A DNA stretch of 64,000 nt from Methanomicrobiales archaeon (GTDB lineage Archaea > Halobacteriota > Methanomicrobia > Methanomicrobiales > Methanospirillaceae), in the NCBI GenBank assembly GCA_022841205.1, contig JALHCK010000004.1:124001-188000 (forward strand), in the 5' to 3' direction. Shown here one piece after another: positions 8,960 through 17,328 of the stretch (position 1 is the first letter of the stretch; the number at the start of each line of letters is the position of its first letter). Under the pieces are notes generated by a model, which was given only the letters and a program-made list of their open reading frames with translations, had not been told where the DNA came from and did not search any database. The position numbers were made by a program, and so were the translations under genes.

Positions 8960-11900
8960 ATGGTGAAGCGGTCTGCGGCGATGGAGGAGTATTCGGAAAA
9001 CCTCATGGCCTATCTTGCGCGGGCGCTCGAAGTTGCGAAAGCCGCGCGGGCGCGGGGGATCGACCCGAGGACTGAGGTGGAAATCCCGGTGGCAAGCGAT
9101 CTTGCAGACCGGGTCGAGGCGCTCCTGTCCATCAAGGGTATTGCGGAAAGGATCCGGGAACTCGAATCAACGATGAGCAGGGAGGAGGCTGCTCTTCGTA
9201 TCGGCGATGATTTCGTGGCCCGGAGGTTCGGGGAGCAGACACGGGAAGAGATCCTCGATCACGCTATCAGGACCGCCATGGCCATGCTCACCGAAGGGGT
9301 GGTTGCCGCTCCCACCGAAGGTATCGCAAAAGTGGGGACCGGGAAGAACGATGACGGGTCCGAGTACCTCCGCATCTACTATGCCGGTCCGATCCGCAGT
9401 GCCGGGGGGACTGCCCAGGCACTGTCTGTCCTTGTCGGGGACTACGTGCGGCGTGCGCTTGGGATCGGCCGTTTCATCCCCCGCCAGGACGAGGTGGAGC
9501 GGTACATCGAGGAGATCCGCCAGTATAACTCTATCATGAACCTGCAGTACCTCCCAAGCGAGCGGGAGATACGGCTCATCGTCGGCAACTGTCCGGTCTG
9601 CATCGATGGAGAGGGGACTGAGCAGGAGGAAGTGAGCGGGTACCGGGACCTCGAGCGGATCGAGACCAATTCTGTCCGGGGCGGGATGGCGCTCGTCCTC
9701 GCTGAAGGGCTTGCCCTCAAGGCCCCAAAGATCCAGAAGTACGTCCGTTCCATGAAGATGGACGGTTGGGACTGGCTCGGGGAGCTTTCCACCAGTGCAG
9801 CAAGGAGCCCTGCAGCGGGGGAAGAGGAAAAGATCGTCCCCCGCGACAAGTACCTGCGGGACCTCATCGGGGGCCGGCCGGTCTTTTCCTATCCCATGCG
9901 GAAAGGAGGGTTCCGGCTGCGCTATGGCCGGTCGCGGAACACCGGGTTTGCTGCAGCCGGAATCAACCCGGCCACCATGCACATCCTTGGCGGTTTCCTC
10001 GCCGTGGGGACCCAGATGAAGATCGAGCGGCCCGGGAAGGCGGCGGGAATCGTCCCGGTTGACTCCATAGAGGGCCCTACGGTGCGCCTCGCAAACGGGG
10101 ATGTGCTCAGGATCGATGACCTTGCCACTGCCGAATCGCAATCCGCATCCATAGACCGGATCCTCGATATCGGCGAGATCCTGATCAGCTATGGAGAGTT
10201 CCTCGAAAATAACCATCCCCTTGTCCCCCCGTCATACTGCGAAGAGTGGTGGAAACTCGAGGGCGGCGGCACCCGCCCGGAAAACGAGCTCGAGGCGATA
10301 TCGTGCTGCTGTGATGGCCAGTTCCTCCACCCGGCATTCACCTGCTTCTGGGACGATATCAGTGCCGAAGAGATGCGGGAGCTGGCCGGCCTTGTTTCGG
10401 AATCCGGGGAGATCCGCCACGGAATCCTGGTGCTGCCAAACACGGCCCGTATAAAGGCGCTGCTCGAGGAGATCCTTATCCCGCACATGGTCCGTGAAGG
10501 CCTGATCTGCATCAGCAATTACCTGATCTTTCTGGCCTGCCTCGGACTTGACCTGCGGCTCATGAAGCGCGAGGCATGGGACACGGTCCCGGAGGGCGAC
10601 GGGCTTTCCGCCGCCATGCACCTCTCCGGGTTCCTGATGCGATCGAAAGCAGGGACGCGGATCGGCGGGAGGATGGGCCGGCCCGGCAAGTCAAAGCCCC
10701 GGAAGATGAACCCGCCCCCCCATTCACTCTTTCCCCTCGGAGAGGCAGGGGGTTCGCGCCGCTCGTTCCAGGAAGCAGCCAACCATGCCCCGGGGCCGAA
10801 CATGGACGGGGGGGTGATCCAGGTCGAAGCCGGGAAGCGCCGGTGTCCTGCCTGCGGGGCAGTGACCTTCCGGAACCGGTGCGAATGCGGTGTGCATACC
10901 AACCCCGTCTTCTCCTGTCCCCGCTGCAGGAGGGAGATGAGCGGTCCCGAGTGCCCGCACTGCAAGGTGCAAACGACCTGCTCGCAGGAAATCAGCCTCA
11001 ACGTGAAAGAGGAGTATGCCCTGGCAACCGCGCGGCTCGGGATGCGGGAACAGCAGGTGAGCCTGGTGAAAGGGGTAAAAGGGCTGATCTCACGGGAGAG
11101 GGCCGTTGAGGATATCGCGAAGGGCATCCTCCGGGCCGGGCATGGTCTCTTCGTCTTCAAGGACGGCACGGTCCGGTTCGACATGATCGACCTCCCCCTC
11201 ACGCATTTCCGCCCGGCAGAGATCGGGGTGGCCCCTGCCCGGCTGGTCGGGCTCGGGTACCCCGCCGATATCCACGGTGCCCCGCTCACCCGCTCCGACC
11301 AGGTGGTTGAACTCAAACCCCAGGACATCCTTGTCTCCGAGTCCTGCGCCGATTACATGGTGCATACTGCCGCGTTCATGGACGATCTCCTGGAGCGCTG
11401 CTACCAGTTGCCGCCGTTCTACCGGATCGCCTCAAGAGACGACCTGATAGGTCACCTGGCCATCGGGCTTGCCCCTCATACCAGCGCCGGTGTCCTGGCC
11501 CGGATTATCGGGATCTCGCGGGCGAATGCCGGGTATGCCCACCCGTTCTTCCATGCCGCAAAAAGGCGGAATTGTTTCCACGGGGATACGGAAATCGAGG
11601 TGTCCGACGGCCGGACCTGGAGGACGATGCCTGTACGGCAGTTCGTGGCCGAAAACTTCGATCTCTCCCGGCCAGGAATCGACCGGTTGGGCACCTACTA
11701 CTCCGACCCGCAGCAGACCTATCTCACCCGCACGATCGATCACGAGGGAAAACCCCACCTGCGGAAGATAACTTCGGTCTCTATCCACCGGGCCCCGGAC
11801 CATATCATCCGGTTCGAGACACGACAGGGGAGGGTGCTTGCCGTAACCCCCGATCACGCGATGCTGGTCTGGGACCTGTGTTACCTGCGAAAGATCCGGG

Positions 11901-12820
11901 CGCTGGAGCTGAAGGAAGGCGACCCGGTACCGGTCATGGCCGGAACTTCGGTTATCACCGATCACATCCTCCACAGGGATATCGTCCCCTGCCCGGATGA
12001 CCGCGTTTTCTGCCTGACAGTGACCGATGAGCACACGGTCTGTGGAAACGGTATCTTCACCGGGCAATGCGATGGTGACGAGGACTGCATAATGCTCCTC
12101 CTCGATGCCCTGATCAACTTCTCCCGTGCCTTCCTCCCCGAGTCACGGGGCGGGACCATGGACGCCCCCCTGGTTCTCACCACGGCTATCGATCCTGCGG
12201 AGATCGACCGGGAGAGCCACAACCTCGATGTCACCTCCGGCTATCCGCTCGAGCTCTACAAGGCAGCCCTGGACGGTTCGCATCCCCGCGAAATCGCACA
12301 GTTGATCGACCGCGTGGAGAACCGGCTGGGGACTCCGGAGGCCCTCGAAGGATTCCTCTTCACCCACGACACCTCCGATATCTCGGCCGGGCCGCTTGAG
12401 TCCGCGTATACCCAGCTCAAGAGCATGCTCGAGAAGCTCGAGGCCGAGCTTGACCTTGCCGGGAAGATACGGGCCGTTGACCAGGACGATGTTGCAGAAC
12501 GGGTGCTGACAACCCATTTCATCCGGGACCTCATGGGAAACCTCTCCGCTTTCTCCAGGCAGAAGTTCCGGTGCACGAGGTGCAACGCCAGCTACCGGAG
12601 GATTCCGCTTGCCGGCAAGTGCACGCGCTGCGGCGGAAACGTCATTCCCACCGTGCACGAGGGCTCGGTCAAGAAGTACCTCGAGGTCTCCCGGATGATC
12701 TGTGGGAAATACAGGGTCTCAGAGTACACCCGGCAGCGGGTGATGGTGCTCGATCAGGCCATCGAATCCACGTTTGGAGAGGAAAAGTCCCAGCAGATGG
12801 GGCTTGCCGATTTCATGTGA
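8960..12820 (+). CDS. polC: DNA polymerase II (family D) large subunit DP2, with mini-intein
   Basis: The 1286-residue precursor of DP2, the catalytic subunit of the euryarchaeal replicative polymerase PolD, which works with the DP1 exonuclease subunit. Conserved segments include YYAGPIRSAGGTAQALSVL, FSYPMRKGGFRLRYGRSRNTG, the RIGGRMGRPGKS motif, a zinc cluster (CPACG, CECG, CPRC, CPHC around residues 630-675), the catalytic CDGDEDC and a C-terminal CTRC/CTRCGG zinc site. A 165-residue intein (residues 872-1036) splits AAKRRN from CDGDEDC; the spliced protein would be about 1121 residues. ATG 8960 matches the family start MVKRSAAMEEY; the open frame upstream lies in the HEAT gene. DP1 is not in the window. 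Confidence 0.97.
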   Translation: MVKRSAAMEEYSENLMAYLARALEVAKAARARGIDPRTEVEIPVASDLADRVEALLSIKGIAERIRELESTMSREEAALRIGDDFVARRFGEQTREEILDHAIRTAMAMLTEGVVAAPTEGIAKVGTGKNDDGSEYLRIYYAGPIRSAGGTAQALSVLVGDYVRRALGIGRFIPRQDEVERYIEEIRQYNSIMNLQYLPSEREIRLIVGNCPVCIDGEGTEQEEVSGYRDLERIETNSVRGGMALVLAEGLALKAPKIQKYVRSMKMDGWDWLGELSTSAARSPAAGEEEKIVPRDKYLRDLIGGRPVFSYPMRKGGFRLRYGRSRNTGFAAAGINPATMHILGGFLAVGTQMKIERPGKAAGIVPVDSIEGPTVRLANGDVLRIDDLATAESQSASIDRILDIGEILISYGEFLENNHPLVPPSYCEEWWKLEGGGTRPENELEAISCCCDGQFLHPAFTCFWDDISAEEMRELAGLVSESGEIRHGILVLPNTARIKALLEEILIPHMVREGLICISNYLIFLACLGLDLRLMKREAWDTVPEGDGLSAAMHLSGFLMRSKAGTRIGGRMGRPGKSKPRKMNPPPHSLFPLGEAGGSRRSFQEAANHAPGPNMDGGVIQVEAGKRRCPACGAVTFRNRCECGVHTNPVFSCPRCRREMSGPECPHCKVQTTCSQEISLNVKEEYALATARLGMREQQVSLVKGVKGLISRERAVEDIAKGILRAGHGLFVFKDGTVRFDMIDLPLTHFRPAEIGVAPARLVGLGYPADIHGAPLTRSDQVVELKPQDILVSESCADYMVHTAAFMDDLLERCYQLPPFYRIASRDDLIGHLAIGLAPHTSAGVLARIIGISRANAGYAHPFFHAAKRRNCFHGDTEIEVSDGRTWRTMPVRQFVAENFDLSRPGIDRLGTYYSDPQQTYLTRTIDHEGKPHLRKITSVSIHRAPDHIIRFETRQGRVLAVTPDHAMLVWDLCYLRKIRALELKEGDPVPVMAGTSVITDHILHRDIVPCPDDRVFCLTVTDEHTVCGNGIFTGQCDGDEDCIMLLLDALINFSRAFLPESRGGTMDAPLVLTTAIDPAEIDRESHNLDVTSGYPLELYKAALDGSHPREIAQLIDRVENRLGTPEALEGFLFTHDTSDISAGPLESAYTQLKSMLEKLEAELDLAGKIRAVDQDDVAERVLTTHFIRDLMGNLSAFSRQKFRCTRCNASYRRIPLAGKCTRCGGNVIPTVHEGSVKKYLEVSRMICGKYRVSEYTRQRVMVLDQAIESTFGEEKSQQMGLADFM
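11573..12067 (+). other. Mini-intein within DP2 (165 residues, no homing endonuclease)
   Basis: In-frame insertion inside DP2. It opens with Cys in the block A pattern CFHGDTEIEVSDG, has a block B TxxH (VTPDHAML) and a block F/G-like end (VFCLTVTDEHTV, GNGIFTGQ), followed by Cys of the C-extein CDGDEDC. At 165 residues there is no room for a LAGLIDADG endonuclease. The last residue is Gln, with Thr-Gly just before it, instead of the usual His-Asn. C-terminal Gln inteins are known from other archaeal DP2 genes at this site. The junctions are read from conservation of the uninterrupted DP2 motif RRNCDGDED. Confidence 0.9.
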
Positions 12821-12827
12821 GGGGCAG

Positions 12828-14081
12828 TCACCGTTCTTTCAGGCGACGTTTTTCCATGAGCGCCTTCATCAGGCGGATCGCGCAGAAATCGCCGCACATG
12901 GAACAATCCGGGGTGTCTCCTGCAAGCTCCCGTGCTCTCTGCTCATCCAGGGCACGGGCAAACTGGCCTTCGCGGTCCAGCCCGGCCCGGAGCAGGGAGA
13001 TCTCCTTGTCGGGTGCATCTTTTCCGTATTTCACGATATCGCCTATATGTGCCGCGATCCTGAAGGCGATCAGCCCTTCCCTGACCTGGTCTGGGCCGGG
13101 CAGCCCCAGGTGTTCTGACGGGGAGATGGAGCAGATGTAATCGGCTCCGGCAGCACTGGCGGCGGCTGCCCCGGCACACCCGGCGACATGGTCATAACCA
13201 AGGGCAATGTCGGTGGGAAGCGGGCCGGCAACAAAGAGGGGGAAGGGGGCGGCTTTCTTGTAGGAGCGGACCAGGGGGGCGATACGGTCGTACCGGACAT
13301 GCCCGCCCGCCCCTTCGATAATTACCTGGACTCCCCGCTCCCGTGCATATCTCCCGAGAGCACAGTTCCTCTGGCGCTCTTCCTGGAGGGCCGGTCCCAA
13401 TCCGTCGTGGATTCCACCGCCCCGGGCCGTGTTTCCGAGGGAAAGGACGATATCGTGCCTGCGGAAAATTCCGAGGATCTCGTCAAACAGTTCGATGAAG
13501 GGGTTTTCCTGGTCGTTGAGGTGCATGTACACGCAGGTCATTGCACCACCTTTTGAGACAACGCCCGATATCCTCTCTTCCCGTTCCAGGAGAGCGAGGA
13601 TCTTCCGGTCAACGAAGTGGAGCACCATGGAGGATATCCCGCAATCGGCCTGTTCGCGGATGGTGGACAGCAGGTCTTCACCGGTCATACCTGCAAGTCC
13701 GACCCGCGCCGCAGTCTCGTAGATCGGAACGGTCGTGAGGGGGACCGTGGTAGCCTGGAAGATGGACTCCCGGATGGACCGGATATCCCCTCCCATGGAG
13801 AGATCGGTGATGGTGTCTGCACCAAATCGTTCGGCAACCCGGGCTTTCTCAACCTCCTCTTCGGGGCATACCAGGGTGCTCGAGGTCCCGATATTCACGT
13901 TCACCCGGGTGCAAAGGTCCCTGCCGATGCCGAGGGCATGGTCCCCTCTCCGCATGAACACCATGCTGCCTTCAAGGACTGCCTCCCGCGCCTGATCGGG
14001 ACCGATCCCCTCCCGGGCCGCCACCCGGCAAATAAGGTCCGGCAGATCCCCGTCTATGGCCGCATCAATGACCGTACCCAT
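12828..14081 (-). CDS. thiC: Phosphomethylpyrimidine synthase ThiC
   Basis: ThiC is a radical-SAM enzyme that rearranges aminoimidazole ribotide to hydroxymethylpyrimidine phosphate for thiamine synthesis. The 417 residues show the family segments RVNVNIGTS, ADTITDLSMGGDI, VPLTTVPIYE and the C-terminal cluster motif CSMCGDFC at residues 393-400. Here the spacing is CX2CX3C, one residue shorter than the CX2CX4C of the well-studied bacterial enzymes. The gene ends 8 bp from the polC stop (convergent) and diverges from the desulfurase gene; ATG 14081 gives MGTVIDAAI. Assignment is firm. Confidence 0.95.
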   Translation of the reverse strand: MGTVIDAAIDGDLPDLICRVAAREGIGPDQAREAVLEGSMVFMRRGDHALGIGRDLCTRVNVNIGTSSTLVCPEEEVEKARVAERFGADTITDLSMGGDIRSIRESIFQATTVPLTTVPIYETAARVGLAGMTGEDLLSTIREQADCGISSMVLHFVDRKILALLEREERISGVVSKGGAMTCVYMHLNDQENPFIELFDEILGIFRRHDIVLSLGNTARGGGIHDGLGPALQEERQRNCALGRYARERGVQVIIEGAGGHVRYDRIAPLVRSYKKAAPFPLFVAGPLPTDIALGYDHVAGCAGAAAASAAGADYICSISPSEHLGLPGPDQVREGLIAFRIAAHIGDIVKYGKDAPDKEISLLRAGLDREGQFARALDEQRARELAGDTPDCSMCGDFCAIRLMKALMEKRRLKER

Positions 14082-14169
14082 GCATCATTCTCTGCTGAAG
14101 CGGTGGTTAAAGGTGACGGGTCTCCGCCGGCCGGAAGCGTCATCCCCCTCCAGGTGGTACCCTTGTCAC

Positions 14170-15348
14170 ATGTATGACCTTGCCGCCCTCCGCGAAGAGT
14201 TCCCGGTCCTCTCCACCTGCATCTATCTCGATTCCGCGGCCACCAGCCAGACCCCGCGGTGTGCGGTTGAGGCGATGAACGCTTACTTCTTCGAGTATGC
14301 CGCAAACCACGGGAGAGGGGCGTTCCGGCTGGCACGAAGGACAACGGAAGAATATGAGCGGACGAGGGAGCACCTGGGGGAGTTTCTCGGCATCCCGGCG
14401 GACCATCTCGTTTTTTCCCGGAACACCACCGAGGCCATCAACCTCGTGGCCCGGGGCATCTGCTGGGAGAAAGGGGACGAGGTGGTGACCACCGCGCTTG
14501 AGCACCATGCCAACCTGCTCCCCTGGCTGGCCCTGCGGGAGAGGGGGGTGAGGGTGAAGGTTGTCCCCCAGGAGGGAGGATATGTACAGGAAGGTGGTAT
14601 CCAGGAAGCCGTGGGACGCGCCACCCGCCTGGTGGCAGTCAACCACGTGACCAACGTGCTTGGCACGGTTATCCCGGTGGAGGAGTACGCACAGGTCGCC
14701 CACGATGCCGGGGCAGCCATCCTGGTGGACGCCGCCCAGTCGATCGGGCATATGCCCATGCCCCGGACCGACCTGTTCGACTACCTGGCCATCCCCGGGC
14801 ACAAGGGCCTCCTCGGTCCCCAGGGGACAGGGGCCCTGTATATCGCCGATCCGGACACGCTCGCCGCATCCTGCTATGGCGGCGGAATGGTGGCCGATGT
14901 AAGTCACGACCAGTTCACCCTCCTCCCCTGCCCGGCCCGGTTTGAGCCCGGCACTCCGAACATCCCGGGTGTCATCGGGCTTGGTCCGGCCATCGGGCTC
15001 GTCAAAGCGCTCGGGGTCGGGGCAATCCACAGGCACGAACGTGAGGTCGGGGAGCGGATCCATGCCGGGCTGTCAGCGATGCCCGGGGTGACGGTATACA
15101 GTCCCCTGGGAAGCACGGTCATCTCATTCAACGTGGCGGGGATGGCACCGGACTTCGTGGCTGTCCTCCTCGACCAGAAAGCCGGGATCTGCGTCCGATC
15201 CGGGATGCACTGTGCCCAGCCGCTCACCCAGTCCCTTGACCCCAGGGGGACGGTGCGGGCTTCCGTGGGGTGTTACACTACGAACGATGAGGCGGATGCG
15301 CTCGTCCGGGCTGTCGGGGAGATCGCACGGGAGAAGGCGACGGCCTGA
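14170..15348 (+). CDS. Cysteine desulfurase, SufS/CsdA type
   Basis: A 392-residue PLP-dependent class V aminotransferase-fold enzyme that takes sulfur from cysteine for Fe-S clusters or thiolated cofactors. It begins with LDSAATSQTP, has TEAINLVARG and ALEHHANLLPW, the PLP lysine K212 (PGHKGLLGPQGTG) and the persulfide cysteine C348 (CVRSGMHC). ATG 14170 gives MYDLAALREEFP; the open frame before it overlaps thiC. It diverges from thiC, and both could serve thiamine synthesis, since sulfur is needed for the thiazole ring; that link is inference. Selenocysteine lyase activity cannot be excluded. Confidence 0.9.
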   Translation: MYDLAALREEFPVLSTCIYLDSAATSQTPRCAVEAMNAYFFEYAANHGRGAFRLARRTTEEYERTREHLGEFLGIPADHLVFSRNTTEAINLVARGICWEKGDEVVTTALEHHANLLPWLALRERGVRVKVVPQEGGYVQEGGIQEAVGRATRLVAVNHVTNVLGTVIPVEEYAQVAHDAGAAILVDAAQSIGHMPMPRTDLFDYLAIPGHKGLLGPQGTGALYIADPDTLAASCYGGGMVADVSHDQFTLLPCPARFEPGTPNIPGVIGLGPAIGLVKALGVGAIHRHEREVGERIHAGLSAMPGVTVYSPLGSTVISFNVAGMAPDFVAVLLDQKAGICVRSGMHCAQPLTQSLDPRGTVRASVGCYTTNDEADALVRAVGEIAREKATA

Positions 15349-15552
15349 TCGCGCCCGCCAGGGAGCCTGTTATTCCAGGTGGTGATCACGAAACGGAATC
15401 CATGCAGTAGGTTTGAAATGGGGAATTGCCCGCGGTGACGATGCGCATCTGCCGGAGACCTTCATGGTGATACCCGGGCGTTGTCCCGGTCTGCCAGGGG
15501 ACTTTCGTTTCCATGTTTGCAGGTTTTGATGGGAAGGGATCCTATCTCAGGA

Positions 15553-15560
15553 TTTTATAA
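15553..15560 (+). promoter_or_regulatory. TATA box of tRNA-Leu
   Basis: TTTTATAA centred about 29 bases before the mature 5' end of the tRNA, the normal archaeal spacing between box A and the transcript start. Confidence 0.75.
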
Positions 15561-15585
15561 CGGAGTTTCGCATACCTGTACTGGA

Positions 15586-15668
15586 GCGAGTGTAACCAAG
15601 CGGCCAAAAGTGACCGACTCAAGATCGGTTCTCGCAGGAGTTCGCAGGTTCGAATCCTGCCACTCGCA
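15586..15668 (+). tRNA. tRNA-Leu (anticodon CAA)
   Basis: An 83-nt class II tRNA. The acceptor stem GCGAGTG pairs with CACTCGC and the discriminator base is A. The anticodon stem ACCGA/TCGGT encloses the loop CTCAAGA (anticodon CAA, reading UUG). A long variable arm follows, then a T arm GCAGG-TTCGAAT-CCTGC. CCA is not encoded. A TATA box, TTTTATAA, lies at 15553-15560, about 28 bases upstream, and a T7 run at 15692-15698 is a likely terminator. Confidence 0.95.
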
Positions 15669-15691
15669 TTATTAGAAAAAATTTGTCGCTA

Positions 15692-15698
15692 TTTTTTT
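15692..15698 (+). terminator. T-run terminator after tRNA-Leu
   Basis: Seven consecutive T residues 24 bases after the tRNA 3' end in an AT-rich stretch. Archaeal RNA polymerase terminates at such runs without needing a hairpin. Confidence 0.55.
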
Positions 15699-15861
15699 GA
15701 GTTACGATGATAAAGTTTGTTTTTCAGTGCCAGTAAGGTTGCCTGATGTATCTTTTACGGTCAATTGTACTCAAAAAGATTCCAATGGATGTGTATTTGC
15801 AGGTCGGGTTCTGCTTTGTCGAATCGATTTTGCCTTCACTATTGAAGTCCCACTGCCATGA

Positions 15862-16405
15862 AGTTGGCACTACAGCAGAACGATCTATGAATTGGAAATT
15901 GAGGAGAACAGGCAGGCCCCTGATGATGAAGCATTTTCTGATTCAGTCAGGAAGCTTGAGGATTTTCATGGGCATGGGAAGGCAGAAGCCGGGTCCCCCA
16001 TCCGCCCCGATCTGCCGGAACCGCCGTGACAGGAGCGGGAGTACCTTGGAGTTTTTTCATCACCCGCAGCCAACCCTTTCCGGCCGTGACAGGGAAATCC
16101 TGAAGAAGCTTGCCCCGGAGTATGGTGACCCTCTCTGTCCGGGATCGGGCCACGAATTTCTCTCTCTCCTCCCCCAGGTATCGAACCACCTTGCTGCCGA
16201 CGAGAAGGACTTTGCCCGACGCCTCAGGAACATTTCCCGTCATGATCTCGAGTATCTTGTCAGGCTCATCCTGGACGGGAGTGAAAGCATCGTGTGTATA
16301 TCTCCTGAAAATATCGTGGAACTTGCAGGGTATGTTGCCGATACGCTCTCCTTAGAGGAGGCAGAAAGAATCATGGAACTCTACATGAATAGCGACCCCT
16401 GTTAG
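15862..16405 (+). pseudogene. Decayed, frameshifted coding sequence
   Basis: Two protein-like pieces lie in different frames. At 15862-16029 one frame reads TIYELEIEENRQAPDD and then VRKLEDFHGHGKAEAG before a stop. From about 16040 the frame ending at 16405 reads LSGRDREILKKLAPEYGD followed by DLEYLVRLILDGSESIVC. Upstream of 15862 neither frame looks coding. A single indel near 16010-16030 would join the pieces, so this looks like a broken gene, not the intact 219-codon ORF its second frame implies. The second half is helical and acidic. No family recognised. Confidence 0.55.
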
Positions 16406-16444
16406 ATGAATCAGGCAGCCAGATTACAAAGACCTTCTGCATGA

Positions 16445-16621
16445 TATCAACGGAACTTCTACAATGACGACAGCCCCGTATTTATCGATCTTCACATGGC
16501 TAACATTCCGGGGGAGTAGCTCGCACCGGAATCCCAGAGAAACATACGTGAGTCAGACTCAAGCTGGTTTCAGGAAGTATCCTCAACTAAAAACCAAAAC
16601 GATAACAGAAATCGAAAATGA
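16445..16621 (+). pseudogene. Possible second decayed coding fragment with in-frame stop
   Basis: One frame between stops reads YQRNFYNDDSPVFIDLH, continues to IPGE, hits TAG at 16517-16519, then continues with LAPESQRNIRESDSSW to a TGA at 16619. The composition on both sides of the TAG looks coding, but no start codon or ribosome-binding site is present. This fits the decayed character of the whole 15.7-16.6 kb stretch. No family recognised. Confidence 0.35.
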
Positions 16622-16654
16622 ACAAAAAGGGTTATTTCCTGATAACCTGCCGCC

Positions 16655-16975
16655 CTACTCTTTCAATTCATAGAGTACTCTCATAGCCTTGACAAAAGGT
16701 GGCATTCCTGCTGTCAGTAGGACCATCCTCAGGACATCCACTATCTCGTCTTTTGAAGCATTGAACTCTTTCATGGCGCTCAACATCTGTTTTTTTGTTG
16801 CCCGTTCATCAGAAACAGCTGCGTTAATTCCAAGGGCAATCAATTTCTGGGTTTTGTAATCAAGGGTTTTCCCGGTGTACACAGCCTCATTCAAATGTAC
16901 AATGGCCTCGTACAGGTCCTTGTACTCCTTTTTTACCTTGGGCATACTTTCGCCGAAGAAGACTTCTTCTTTCAT
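16655..16975 (-). CDS. Carboxymuconolactone decarboxylase-like protein
   Basis: 106 residues matching the CMD/AhpD-like helical fold: YKDLYEAIVHLNEAVYTG, LDYKTQKLIALGINAAVSD, then MLSAMKEFNASKDEIVDVLR and MVLLTAGMPPFVKAMRVL. Family members are small oligomeric proteins acting as decarboxylases or peroxidase partners. This one has no cysteine, so the CxxC redox pair of AhpD is missing and peroxidase activity is unlikely. The start MKEEVFFGE is preceded by GGTG and an AT-rich AAATATTT near 17012. The gene stands alone. Confidence 0.82.
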   Translation of the reverse strand: MKEEVFFGESMPKVKKEYKDLYEAIVHLNEAVYTGKTLDYKTQKLIALGINAAVSDERATKKQMLSAMKEFNASKDEIVDVLRMVLLTAGMPPFVKAMRVLYELKE

Positions 16976-17328
16976 CTTTTTTACACCAGTGACAACTTCA
17001 TCATTCCAAATATTTAGTTTTAGGGTCGAAAACCTCTGACAGGTTTTGGACCTTGTGGCATGGGAGAGTCCACAACATGACTGATCAATCCTGCCCGTTT
17101 TGCAGGAGGATCCGGGTTTCATCCTTGTTGATCCAGGTCGGATGGAGTATTGCCTCCCGCCGCCCTGGAGCCCGGAGCATGATGCAGGTGCCCGGCCGCA
17201 CATCCCAGCATCTCCCGGGGAGCTTAGCCCCCTCTGCGTCCTGTGCCCCTCCGGAAAGCATCGCCCCGACCGGCCGCTGCGATGACAGGTTTCATCACAT
17301 TTCCCCGCGTATCTTTGATGGACTGATC
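16976..17328. other. 353-bp gap between divergent genes
   Basis: Holds the promoter of the carboxymuconolactone decarboxylase-like gene at its left end. The rest is GC-rich and open in the exporter's frame, but reads as low-complexity Arg/Ser/Pro-rich sequence without a ribosome-binding site, so I do not count it as coding. Confidence 0.5.

Noticed and set aside
15746..16405. An intact 219-codon gene after tRNA-Leu
   Set aside because: Only its second half looks coding; the first half is better explained by another frame at 15862-16029. A decayed gene fits better.
16517..16519. TAG read through as pyrrolysine
   Set aside because: The frame has no start codon or ribosome-binding site, and the surrounding stretch is already degenerate. 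A stop in a decayed fragment is simpler.
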